A stretch of 64,000 bases of DNA from Parasulfuritortus sp036391875. Lineage in GTDB: Bacteria; Pseudomonadota; Gammaproteobacteria; Burkholderiales; Thiobacillaceae. Every line of letters begins with the position of its first letter. The stretch's first letter is position 1. Of the stretch, positions 1 to 6,812 are shown piece by piece. The stretch is from the NCBI GenBank assembly GCA_036391875.1, contig DASVZA010000016.1, positions 216,896 through 280,895 on the forward strand, given 5' to 3'. A program made the position numbers and the translations under genes. Below the pieces are notes generated by a model that did no database searches, was not told the origin of the DNA, and saw only the letters and a program-made list of their open reading frames with translations.

Positions 1-755
1 AGCAGATCGAGCGCATTCCAGGTGGTCACCACCGGGATCTCCAGCCCTTCGGCCAGTTCCCGGAACAGGCGTGCGCCGCCGGCCAGGCGGATGCCGTGTC
101 CGGCCAGCAGCACGGGCCGCTTCGCTTCGCCCAGCATGGCCTGCAGCCGCTCGATCTCGGCGGAAAAATCCATCGCGTCCAGGCTCGGCGCATCGTCCTG
201 CCAGGCAGGCAGGGTTTCAGGGTCGATCGGCGCGCCCTGCACATCCAGCGGCACGTCGATCCAGACCGGCCCGGCCCGGCCGCTGCGCGCCAGATGCGCG
301 GCCCGTTCCAACTCGATCCTGATGTCCTCCGGCCTTTCCACCGTCACCGCATATTTGGTGATGCTCTTGACGATGCGGACGATGTCGACCTCCTGCACGC
401 CGCCCTGGCGCAGCGGTGAATCACGCAGCATGTCGGCGCGCTTGACCTGACCGGAGATCACCATCATGGGCACGGATTCGATCCAGGCCCCGGCCACGGC
501 GGTGACGGCGTTGGTCGCGCCGGGGCCGGTCGTGACCATGGCCACGCCGATGTTCTCGTTGATGCGGGCGTAGGCCTCGGCCGAGATGGCCGCGGCCTGC
601 TCGTGCAGACAGGCCACCGCCTGCAGGCCCTCGCATTTGCCGACGGCGTCGACCAGATACATGGCGCCGCCGCCCGGCAGCAAAAATACGTGCTTGACGC
701 CGAGCCCGGCGACGAAATCGGCGATGAAATCCGCAACCCGGTAGTTTTCGCTCAC
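1..755 (-). CDS. Thiamine diphosphate-dependent enzyme, acetolactate-synthase-like (partial, C-terminus outside window)
   Basis: This is the N-terminal ~250 residues of a ThDP-binding enzyme; the rest lies beyond the left edge. The start is taken as GTG at 755, five bases after the stop of the NeuB-like gene, giving VSENYRVADFIADF. The PYR-domain features are visible: LLPGGGAMY near residue 25, the catalytic-type glutamate in HEQAAAISAEAYAR near residue 52, and TTGPGATNAV near residue 75. The central domain follows with DVPLDVQG. Families with this layout include acetolactate synthase, glyoxylate carboligase and various surface-sugar enzymes. Placement directly behind a sialic/nonulosonic acid synthase suggests a role in making an unusual sugar or its precursor rather than branched-chain amino acids. 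The substrate cannot be read from the sequence. Confidence 0.8.
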   Translation of the reverse strand, partial: MSENYRVADFIADFVAGLGVKHVFLLPGGGAMYLVDAVGKCEGLQAVACLHEQAAAISAEAYARINENIGVAMVTTGPGATNAVTAVAGAWIESVPMMVISGQVKRADMLRDSPLRQGGVQEVDIVRIVKSITKYAVTVERPEDIRIELERAAHLARSGRAGPVWIDVPLDVQGAPIDPETLPAWQDDAPSLDAMDFSAEIERLQAMLGEAKRPVLLAGHGIRLAGGARLFRELAEGLEIPVVTTWNALDL

Positions 756-760
756 GTCGG

Positions 761-2266
761 TCAGCCCATCCAGTAGGTCAGCTGAGTCTTGCGCTGCTTG
801 TTTTCCATGATCGCCGGATCGGTGTAGAACGAGTCGTTCTTGTCATGCGTCGTGGAAATTTCCTCGATCACAGCGCCGCTCTTGGTCCGGAAGGCATGTT
901 TCACCCCTGGCTCGATGGTCACCACATCACCGGGCCGACAGACCATCGGCACACCGTCCAACTCAAGCTCGATCTCGCCATGCAGGATGTGGAAGGTCTC
1001 CTCTTTCTGCTTGTGGTACTGCTCGGGATGCGCCTGGCCGGGAAAGCTGACCAGCAGCTTCTTGCAATAACCGCGGTTGACCACGGTGATCAACACCAAG
1101 CCGAACTCATCGAACCTGTCCAGGCCGTAGTGATAGGAAATCTCGAGATCGGCGCCACCCGGCACCGTAATATTGCTTTCGGCCAGCATCGCCTTTACCT
1201 GCTGCGCGATATCCCAGACACGCGCCCGGCAGTCTTTGCGTTCGGTGTTGGACGGTGCGATGACCCCATCCTGGGAGATTGCCGCGGTTGCGGTGAAGAC
1301 GATGTACTTCGAGTAGTCATTGGCGGTGAACTGATTGGCTTGCGGCGGAAAGGCGAAATAGACGTCGTCGTCGGTGATTGTCTCCCCGGCTGCGATCGGT
1401 CTGGCCGCGAACACTCCACGGCGTAGGGACTGCAGGCTGGCAGCCTCCTCGGGATTCGGCGGCAGGCGGTGGTTGCCCACCCCGCACAGGGTCCAGGCCC
1501 GCCGGGCCTCTTGCAGCCAGTTTCTTACCTGATCCGGACTGGCTGAATAGGCATTGAGTGGATAGGCCTCCGTCGGCAGACCGACGTGTTTCTCGAACAG
1601 GGTGACGCCTTTGGCCACCGCCAGTTTGACTATGTCAGTATGGTCTGGGTGCTCGTGGGTCGAGAAACCGACCCGCACGCCCGGATAGCGGGCCTTGAGG
1701 AAATCGATTTGCGACAGATGCATGTGTTCGTCCGGGGTCGGATATTCACCGACACAATGCAGGATGGCGAATTCTTTGCGACGGTGCGCGAAAAAACTCA
1801 CCACCCGATCGATGTCATCCAGATTGGCACCCGCGGTCGAGGCGACAATCGGGCGGTTACTCGTCACCACCCGCTCCAACAATGGCCAATCGGTGAATGA
1901 GCAACTGGCGATCTTGATGATGTCCAAATTCTGGGCCTCAACAAGATCGACCGACGCTTCATCGAACGGAGTCGATATGACGAGGAAACCACAGGCCCTC
2001 ATCTCGGCGATGAGGCGGTCGAAATCCTGGCGGCCGAGTCTCGTCTCGGAGAAACGCTTGACGTATTTGATGTCGTCGCGCCCCTTGGCTGCCGGATGAA
2101 TAAAGGTATCCAGGTCGCGGTACTGCAGCTTAAAGGCAAAGTTATAGGGGAAATCGCGACAGACCTTGCCGAAGGCACGCACCACGGCCAGCCCATGCTC
2201 GACGTCACCCATATGGTTGTTCGCCATTTCCAGCACGAACAGGGGGGTCGGAATAGTCTGGGTCAT
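761..2266 (-). CDS. NeuB/SpsE-family nonulosonic acid synthase with SAF and C-terminal cupin domains
   Basis: A 501-residue protein, longer than the usual ~340-360 residue N-acetylneuraminate/legionaminate/pseudaminate synthases. Residues ~1-270 form the NeuB barrel, with EMANNHMGD (~13-21), KLQYR (~46-50), KIAS (~116), GFSTHEH and EKHVGL. Residues ~285-345 resemble the SAF antifreeze-like domain (RRGVFAARPIAAGETI). Residues ~390-485 are a cupin (HKQKEETFHILHGE, then PGDVVTIEPGVKHAF). The family condenses phosphoenolpyruvate with a hexosamine-derived aldose. The departures from canonical GNNHNG- and SDHT-type motifs make the exact sugar uncertain. The shine-dalgarno AGGAGA precedes ATG 2266. 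It lies downstream of the flagellin/flbT/flaF genes and 5 bp upstream of a ThDP enzyme, consistent with a glycan for flagellin or the cell surface (inference). Confidence 0.85.
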   Translation of the reverse strand: MTQTIPTPLFVLEMANNHMGDVEHGLAVVRAFGKVCRDFPYNFAFKLQYRDLDTFIHPAAKGRDDIKYVKRFSETRLGRQDFDRLIAEMRACGFLVISTPFDEASVDLVEAQNLDIIKIASCSFTDWPLLERVVTSNRPIVASTAGANLDDIDRVVSFFAHRRKEFAILHCVGEYPTPDEHMHLSQIDFLKARYPGVRVGFSTHEHPDHTDIVKLAVAKGVTLFEKHVGLPTEAYPLNAYSASPDQVRNWLQEARRAWTLCGVGNHRLPPNPEEAASLQSLRRGVFAARPIAAGETITDDDVYFAFPPQANQFTANDYSKYIVFTATAAISQDGVIAPSNTERKDCRARVWDIAQQVKAMLAESNITVPGGADLEISYHYGLDRFDEFGLVLITVVNRGYCKKLLVSFPGQAHPEQYHKQKEETFHILHGEIELELDGVPMVCRPGDVVTIEPGVKHAFRTKSGAVIEEISTTHDKNDSFYTDPAIMENKQRKTQLTYWMG

Positions 2267-2515
2267 ATGTGGTCTCCTTTGTTCTTTCTTACGGCCACAT
2301 CCGGTCTCTCTGTCTTACGTTTATGGCTGATTTCGTTCACCTGCGGCCATTCCACACCGGTTATACACGCGACAAGGAAATCGGATTGGGAAGTGAACTC
2401 AACAACCTATGTTCCGGCCCGGAACTGCCGCAACACAGTACTTGTGGCCGGGACGCCACATGGTGGGCGAAAACACACCGCATCTTGGATGCGCACCGCC
2501 GATTGAGATCCAACA
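2267..2515. other. Intergenic region between flaF and the NeuB-like gene
   Basis: No gene is apparent in these 249 bases. A small inverted repeat, CGCATC-TTG-GATGCG at 2479-2493, is followed on the minus strand by GTGTGTTTT and could be a weak terminator behind flaF. The side nearest the NeuB-like gene must carry its promoter if that gene is transcribed separately, but no convincing sigma-70, sigma-28 or sigma-54 site could be picked. Confidence 0.4.
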
Positions 2516-2887
2516 TTACTGTCCGCGCAAGCCGGCTGCGATGTTGTGGTTGATGTTGATCAGAACATCAAGTTTGTCGGCTGACGGATAGGCGAGCGCA
2601 TCGAAAGTACGTCGGTCGATGAATACCGACAGAGTCAGCAGGTTCCGCTTGACCTCCGGCGGCAAGGGATTGTCCGGGCTCGTCAACTCGACCTGGAACA
2701 CCGTCCAGATGCGTTGGTTGTACTTGAGCGCTTCATCCAGCAGGGTACTCCTGTCCGGGCTATCCCACTGATCCTGAACTGCGCGCAAACGAACCGCCGC
2801 CTTGGTCAGTACGGCCGCCTCCAGTTCCCTACCACCCAGGGCTTCCTTCTCGATCTGTTGATAGGCCTCAATCGGATTCTCTGCCAT
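2516..2887 (-). CDS. flaF: Flagellar biosynthesis regulator FlaF
   Basis: A 123-residue protein beginning MAENPIEAYQQIEKEA, matching the FlaF family. In alphaproteobacteria FlaF supports flagellin synthesis or secretion and acts antagonistically to FlbT. Conserved features visible include the N-terminal AYQ segment, the LDEALKYNQRIWTVFQVEL helix and the C-terminal LSVFIDRRTFDAL stretch. ATG 2887 is preferred over an earlier in-frame ATG because AAAAGGAG lies 10 bases upstream and the family N-terminus begins here. It overlaps the end of flbT by 20 bp, implying translational coupling. FlaF and FlbT are typical of alphaproteobacteria and unusual in a betaproteobacterial context. Confidence 0.88.
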   Translation of the reverse strand: MAENPIEAYQQIEKEALGGRELEAAVLTKAAVRLRAVQDQWDSPDRSTLLDEALKYNQRIWTVFQVELTSPDNPLPPEVKRNLLTLSVFIDRRTFDALAYPSADKLDVLININHNIAAGLRGQ

Positions 2888-3266
2888 TCCCCAACAACTC
2901 CTTTTCAATCGAGATCAGCTTGCGGGCCGCCTTCATCGCCTGATAGTAGTCGCCCTTCGACACCAAGGCATGGATCTGCTCGAGATGGGCGCGCGCATCC
3001 GGGAATACCACAGCGACCTCCGAGGACTGCTGGCTCAACGCCCTTTGGTAATCAGCCATATTCGGCTGATCGATGTAAATCAACTGCACCAGAAAATAGA
3101 CCCGTTTGCACGCCGTATCCGCAGCCTCTTCGGTCAGGATATCCCGCTCGCGCAAAACGGCTGCATCATTGAGCAATACCAAGTCGGCCTTGGTCTCACC
3201 ATTCACGATCACGGCCCCATTGAGAAACAGTTTCTCATGTGGTCGTAGCGTCAGCCTCAACGGCAC
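2868..3266 (-). CDS. flbT: Flagellin post-transcriptional regulator FlbT
   Basis: A 132-residue protein beginning MPLRLTLRPHEKLFLNGAVI, the hallmark N-terminus of FlbT. In Caulobacter, FlbT binds the flagellin mRNA 5' leader and represses its translation until hook assembly is complete. Here translation starts at GTG 3266, with GGAG seven bases upstream; no ATG start is available nearby. Other family-like stretches are ITLVLLND-type residues near 30-36 and the DIAYYQALK-like KGDYYQAMKAARKLI near 105-120. The gene lies downstream of the flagellin, behind its terminator, and overlaps flaF by 20 bp. The flagellin-flbT-flaF order suggests a self-contained regulatory module moved or kept together. 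Confidence 0.9.
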   Translation of the reverse strand: MPLRLTLRPHEKLFLNGAVIVNGETKADLVLLNDAAVLRERDILTEEAADTACKRVYFLVQLIYIDQPNMADYQRALSQQSSEVAVVFPDARAHLEQIHALVSKGDYYQAMKAARKLISIEKELLGNGRESD

Positions 3267-3628
3267 CTGTCACTCCGAACCCGAAACAGCAATTGCAAGC
3301 ATATTACCCGCATACATGATCTCTGTGGATAGATGACACCGAGCCTGCGAACCGCCTGGATGCAACAATAATAAGGACCGCGCCCAATTCGACCCATGCA
3401 AAAAAGCATGGCGTCCGGGGCGTTCCAGTCACTGCAATCCCCCAAGACGACCCACCTGAAATTTTAATCAAGCTGGGCAACCGTGCACTTACGACGCCGC
3501 CAAGCGAAAAACCATCGAATGGACACGCCGTCGCGATAGCATTTCGTTTAACACCGATTTACCCACCAAACGAACAGGGGGCCGGGAAACTTCCTCCCGG
3601 CCCCCTGAAGCATCAAGCTCCTAATGGA
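3267..3628. other. Intergenic region between flagellin gene and flbT
   Basis: These 362 bases carry no supported gene. They hold the strong flagellin terminator at 3576-3606. A perfect small inverted repeat, CCATGC-(A)6-GCATGG, lies at 3394-3411, about 130 bases upstream of flbT. No sigma-28 (TAAA-N15-GCCGATAA) or sigma-54 site reading toward flbT was found, so flbT-flaF may depend on read-through or on an unrecognised promoter. Confidence 0.5.
3576..3606 (-). terminator. Flagellin transcription terminator
   Basis: A perfect 12-bp inverted repeat (AGGGGGCCGGGA at 3576-3587 and its complement at 3595-3606) with a 7-base loop, 22 bases after the flagellin stop. The minus-strand sequence beyond it, TGTTCGTTTGG, is only moderately T-rich. 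The stem strength still makes an intrinsic terminator likely. Confidence 0.75.
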
Positions 3629-4489
3629 TTAGAAGAGCCTGAGAACCGACTGAGCCGCTTGCGAAGCCAGGCTCAACGCGGTGACACCCAGCGACTGACG
3701 GGTCTGCAGCATGAGCATGTTGGCGCCTTCGGCGTTGGTATCGGCCGCAGTCAGATTGCTGGCACCATCCTGCAGGGTGTTGATCATGCTGGACATGAAC
3801 GTTTGCCGGGTCTGCAACACGGACAGGTTGGAGGCCAGGGTCGTGGCATCGGCCTGCAGGGTCGCCAACGCGCTGTTCAGGGACTTCTGGACATTGGCGA
3901 TGCCGGAGGTGGAGCTGATATTACTAGTGGTCAGAGTACCAATGCTACCGGCCGTCGCCGCAGCGCCGGAAATCGCCAGACCCGAGGTCGATGCGTCAAA
4001 ACCACTCAGGGTGATGCTGGTCGTGGAAGTTTCGTTGAAGTTCACGGTCAGCGTGGTGCTCGACTTCAGGAAGTTCACGCCCTTGTAGTTGGAGTCGGTC
4101 TGGCTCAACTGGTCCATCTGCTGGATGATGGTGTTGTAGGCGTTGACGGCGGACGTCAGCAGAGTGCCGCTGGTGGATTGGCCCAATGCCGAGCTCGCCT
4201 GGGTCAACTGGCCTTGCAAGCTGCTGATCAGGGTTTGCAGACCCGTCACACCGGTGTTGGCGGTGTTGATCATCTGCACGGCTTCACCGATGTTGTCCTT
4301 CAGGGTGCTCAACTGGTCGGCACGCTGGTTGTAGCCTGCAGCGGCGAAGTAGCTGGCCGGGTTGTCGATGGCCGAGTTGACTTTCAGGCCGGTGGACAGA
4401 CGTTGTTGGGTTTGCGATTGCAACTGGGCAGTCTGTTGCAGACTGATCAGGTTGGCGCGCATCGCGGAGGTCAGATTGACGGTCGACAT
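3629..4489 (-). CDS. Flagellin (FlaF/FlbT-associated, alphaproteobacterial-like type)
   Basis: A 286-residue filament subunit. The conserved D0/D1 N-terminus (RLSTGLKVNSAIDNPASYFA, ~30-50) and C-terminus (MLMLQTRQSLGVTALSLA, then QSVLRLF at the end) flank a short Thr/Ser-rich variable region (~135-195). The type with NPASYFAA after the LSTG motif and an LRLF end resembles alphaproteobacterial flagellins rather than the NSAKDDAAG type common in beta- and gammaproteobacteria. No cysteine is present. The many Ser/Thr residues in the exposed region could accept glycans, which fits the nearby nonulosonate synthase. A sigma-28 promoter sits upstream, AGGAG precedes the ATG, and a terminator follows. 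It is exported by the flagellar type III system. Confidence 0.95.
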   Translation of the reverse strand: MSTVNLTSAMRANLISLQQTAQLQSQTQQRLSTGLKVNSAIDNPASYFAAAGYNQRADQLSTLKDNIGEAVQMINTANTGVTGLQTLISSLQGQLTQASSALGQSTSGTLLTSAVNAYNTIIQQMDQLSQTDSNYKGVNFLKSSTTLTVNFNETSTTSITLSGFDASTSGLAISGAAATAGSIGTLTTSNISSTSGIANVQKSLNSALATLQADATTLASNLSVLQTRQTFMSSMINTLQDGASNLTAADTNAEGANMLMLQTRQSLGVTALSLASQAAQSVLRLF

Positions 4490-4518
4490 GATAAAGCTCC
4501 TGTTCTAGGGTGGGTTAG

Positions 4519-4535
4519 CGAGGAATTCTTCCTCG
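4519..4535 (-). promoter_or_regulatory. Hairpin in flagellin mRNA 5' leader (candidate FlbT target)
   Basis: A perfect 7-bp inverted repeat, CGAGGAA-TTC-TTCCTCG, lies within the predicted ~75-nt flagellin leader, 30 bases upstream of the start codon. FlbT is known in Caulobacter to act on the flagellin leader. Linking this hairpin to FlbT is inference. Confidence 0.5.
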
Positions 4536-4569
4536 TCACGACTACCGGAAAATTCCGTTGTCACCCACG

Positions 4570-4596
4570 TTATCGGACGTCGCCGGAAAAACTTTA
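4570..4596 (-). promoter_or_regulatory. Sigma-28 (FliA) promoter of the flagellin gene
   Basis: On the minus strand TAAA (4596-4593) is followed after exactly 15 bases by TCCGATAA (4577-4570). This matches the FliA consensus TAAA-N15-GCCGATAA at 11 of 12 positions. Predicted transcription starts near 4563, giving a leader of about 75 nt. Confidence 0.9.
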
Positions 4597-4618
4597 GTCC
4601 ATCCCAGCAAAAAACTAT

Positions 4619-5380
4619 TTATGCCCTTGCCTCGGCCGGGAAATCCATGCAGGCGATCAGCGCCAGCACCCGGCGCACCCGGCCCATGATCTGCTGCATC
4701 GTCGCATCGATGCCCTCGGCGGAAATCGCCGATTCGCTGTCGCCCCGTCCGGCCGCCCAGTTCACCGACGCGGCGATGGCCGCGTAGCAGAGGCCGATCT
4801 CCCGCGCCAGATAGGCTTCGGGCATACCGGTCATGCCCACCATGTCGGCGCCGTCGCGTGCCATGCGGTCGATCTCCGCCTTCGTTTCCAGGCGCGGCCC
4901 CTGGACGCAACCGTAGGTGCCGCCGGCGAATACGTCCTCGCCCGCAGCTTGGATCGCCTGGATGCAGCACTGCCGCGTCGCTTCGCAATACGGCCAAGTG
5001 AAGTCAAGGTGCGTGACCTGCTGGTTGCCGTAGTCGGCGAAGGTCGTTTCCCGACCATGGGTGTAATCGATGATCTGCTCCGGCACGGCCAGCCGGCCGG
5101 GCAGCAGGTCGGGATGGATAGCCCCCACCGTCGCCACCGAGACGACATGGCTAACCTTCTGGGCATGCAGGGCCCAGATGTTGGCGCGGTAGTTCACCAG
5201 GTGGGGCGGAATGGTATGGCCGTAGCCATGCCGGGCCAGGAAAACGATCGGATGACCGTCCAGTTCGCCGAAGGTCAACGCACCTGAGGGCGGACCATAA
5301 GGCGTCCTTATCACCTCCCGGCGCTGGATGGACAGCCCGGGCAATTGAGTCAAACCACTGCCGCCGATGATAGCGAGCAT
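4619..5380 (-). CDS. S-methyl-5'-thioinosine phosphorylase (MTAP/PNP family)
   Basis: A 253-residue phosphorylase of the MTAP family. Visible motifs are IIGGSGL at 4-10, the phosphate-site ARHGYGHTIPPHLVNYRAN (~49-67), QGPRLETKAEI (~160) and MVGMTGMPEAYLARE (~182-196). The last motif fits the bacterial methylthioinosine-specific branch described in Pseudomonas better than adenosine-specific MTAP. The reaction splits methylthioinosine into hypoxanthine and methylthioribose-1-phosphate. The directly adjoining gene upstream is hypoxanthine phosphoribosyltransferase (stop and start abut at 5380/5381). This makes a coherent salvage pair: spermidine-derived methylthioadenosine is deaminated, cleaved, and the hypoxanthine recaptured. 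Confidence 0.85.
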   Translation of the reverse strand: MLAIIGGSGLTQLPGLSIQRREVIRTPYGPPSGALTFGELDGHPIVFLARHGYGHTIPPHLVNYRANIWALHAQKVSHVVSVATVGAIHPDLLPGRLAVPEQIIDYTHGRETTFADYGNQQVTHLDFTWPYCEATRQCCIQAIQAAGEDVFAGGTYGCVQGPRLETKAEIDRMARDGADMVGMTGMPEAYLAREIGLCYAAIAASVNWAAGRGDSESAISAEGIDATMQQIMGRVRRVLALIACMDFPAEARA

Positions 5381-5935
5381 TCAATCCTCCTTCATGGCGT
5401 AGATGCCGGGCAGGTTGCGCCACAGGCCGTAGGCATCCATGCCCATGCCGAACACGTAGCGGTTCGGCAAAGTCAGGCCGACATAGTCGGCCTGCACGGG
5501 TTTTTCCACAGCCAAATGTTTCTCGGCCAGAACGGCGATCTCGACCCGGGCAGCACCCAGTTCCAGCATTCGCGCCTTGGCGGCTGCCAGGGTATGGCCC
5601 TCGTCCAGGATGTCGTCCAAAAGAAGGACCACCCGGCCGTCGATCTCCTTGCGCGGCATGGCATACCAATGGATGCCGCCACCCTTGGTATCGTCGCGAT
5701 AGCGGGTGGCGTGCAGATAATCGAATTCCAACGGGAACGCCAGGCGCGGCAACAGCTGCCCGGCGAAGACCACTGCACCGCCCATCACGCACAAGGCCAC
5801 CGGGAAGCTGTCAGCCAGGCGGTCGCTGATCCGTTCGCCCAGGCGATCCAGGGCCGACTCGATTTCACTCTGCCCGTAGAGCAGTTCGCTTTGATTGAAA
5901 ATCGCCCAAGCCCGATCCGTATCCATTTTGCTCAT
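5381..5935 (-). CDS. hpt: Hypoxanthine-guanine phosphoribosyltransferase
   Basis: A 184-residue type I phosphoribosyltransferase. The PRPP-binding loop VLLLDDILDEGHTL lies near residues 101-114, the early VMGGAVVFAGQL segment forms the first phosphate loop, and YVFGMGMDAYGLWRNLP near the C-terminus resembles the base-binding hood of bacterial HGPRTs. It converts hypoxanthine or guanine plus PRPP to IMP or GMP in the cytosol. Its start overlaps the rlmB stop by 4 bp (ATGA), and its stop abuts the start of the methylthioinosine phosphorylase gene. It is part of the rnr-rlmB-hpt-phosphorylase operon. Confidence 0.93.
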   Translation of the reverse strand: MSKMDTDRAWAIFNQSELLYGQSEIESALDRLGERISDRLADSFPVALCVMGGAVVFAGQLLPRLAFPLEFDYLHATRYRDDTKGGGIHWYAMPRKEIDGRVVLLLDDILDEGHTLAAAKARMLELGAARVEIAVLAEKHLAVEKPVQADYVGLTLPNRYVFGMGMDAYGLWRNLPGIYAMKED

Positions 5936-6675
5936 CTTTCCAATAGGCTGCGCTGACGGCGCGCTTCATAAAGACAAACCCCGGCGGAAACCGATACGTT
6001 GAGGCTTTCCACCTGGCCGAACATGGGGATCCGGACCAGGACATCGCAGTGCTCCCGGGTCAGGCGCCGCATGCCCTCGCCCTCGGCACCGAGCACCAGC
6101 GCCGCCGCACCGCTGAAATCCGCCTCGCTGACGGCCAAGGCACCATCCTGATCGGTGCCGACGATGAGGATGCCGCGCTCCTTCAGTTCCCGCAACGAGC
6201 GCGCCAGGTTGGTCACCGGAATGTACGGCACGCTGTCGGCGGCACCGCTCGACGCCTTGATCGCCACCGCGCCCAGACCGGCCGCCCGGTCCTTGGGGGC
6301 GATGACGGCATGGGCGCCGAAGGCATCGGCACTGCGCAGGCAGGCCCCCAGATTGTGGGGATCGGTCACGCCGTCCAGCACCAGCAGGAGCGGCGGCTCG
6401 GTCAGATCCTCGAGCAGTTCGTCCAGATTCTTGGCCAACTGGATCGGCTCGACGAAGGCGACCACCCCCTGCGATTTGCCCTTGGCCATCTCCTCGAGGC
6501 GGGAGGCCTCGCTGCCGACCAGCTTGACGCCCTTCTCCCCGGCGTAGCGCCGGATATCCTGGGCCCTCTTGTCGCGCCGAGCCTCGTCCAGGTAGATGAC
6601 CTGGATGCTCTGCGGGTGATGTCGCAGACGCGAAATGACGGCATGAAAACCGTAGATCAATGTGCGTTGGCTCAT
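5932..6675 (-). CDS. rlmB: 23S rRNA (guanosine-2'-O-)-methyltransferase RlmB
   Basis: A 247-residue SpoU-family methyltransferase that modifies G2251 of 23S rRNA. The N-terminal substrate-binding domain starts MSQRTLIYGFHAV. The SpoU motifs are LVLDGVTDPHNLGACLRSADAFG (motif 1, ~100), VLGAEGEGMRRL (motif 2, ~195) and IPMFGQVESLNVSVSAGV (motif 3, ~216), which form the trefoil-knot SAM site. ATG 6675 is preferred over earlier in-frame codons because GGGAGG lies six bases upstream and the family N-terminus starts here. The first 30 bp of the gene are duplicated 134 bp upstream, on the end of rnr; see the leader ORF and repeat entries. Confidence 0.95.
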   Translation of the reverse strand: MSQRTLIYGFHAVISRLRHHPQSIQVIYLDEARRDKRAQDIRRYAGEKGVKLVGSEASRLEEMAKGKSQGVVAFVEPIQLAKNLDELLEDLTEPPLLLVLDGVTDPHNLGACLRSADAFGAHAVIAPKDRAAGLGAVAIKASSGAADSVPYIPVTNLARSLRELKERGILIVGTDQDGALAVSEADFSGAAALVLGAEGEGMRRLTREHCDVLVRIPMFGQVESLNVSVSAGVCLYEARRQRSLLER

Positions 6676-6678
6676 GAC
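6646..6678. repeat. 33-bp direct repeat, copy inside rlmB start
   Basis: This copy covers the first ten codons of rlmB plus 3 bp upstream. It is identical over all 33 bases to 6780-6812. The two are 134 bp apart in register, separated by 101 bp of unique sequence containing two hairpins (GATGCC-CCA-GGCATC, and TAACCTGGC-GCAC-GCCAGGTTA at 6732-6753). Confidence 0.95.
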
Positions 6679-6809
6679 CTGCCTCCCGAAGCGGATGCCC
6701 CAGGCATCGCCAAGGAGGTTTCGGTGCAGGCTAACCTGGCGCACGCCAGGTTAAGCGAGCCATGCGAGCGGCCGGAGCCAAAACCGTAGATCAATGTGCG
6801 TTGGCTCAT
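6672..6809 (-). CDS. Putative 45-residue leader ORF between rnr and rlmB
   Basis: The ORF begins at an ATG (6809) that overlaps the rnr stop as ATGA, and ends in a TGA (6674-6672) that overlaps the rlmB ATG, again as ATGA. Its first ten residues, MSQRTLIYGF, are identical to those of RlmB because of the 33-bp duplication. The rest (GSGRSHGSLNLAC onward) is unrelated and Ala/Gly/Ser-rich. The frame differs from rlmB, so it cannot be an N-terminal extension. Most likely the first copy is the ancestral rlmB start, displaced by an insertion-duplication. Whether the peptide is made or matters is unknown. Confidence 0.45.
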   Translation of the reverse strand: MSQRTLIYGFGSGRSHGSLNLACARLACTETSLAMPGASASGGRS

Positions 6810-6812
6810 GAC
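6780..6812. repeat. 33-bp direct repeat, copy at end of rnr
   Basis: Upstream copy (on the minus strand) of the 33-bp repeat found at 6646-6678. It includes the rnr stop codon and an ATG in the ATGA overlap arrangement expected of an original rnr-rlmB junction. Confidence 0.95.

Noticed and set aside
3394..3411. CCATGC-A6-GCATGG hairpin as terminator or regulator upstream of flbT
   Set aside because: A 6-bp stem with an A-only loop and no T-tract on either side; too weak to call and 130 bases from flbT.
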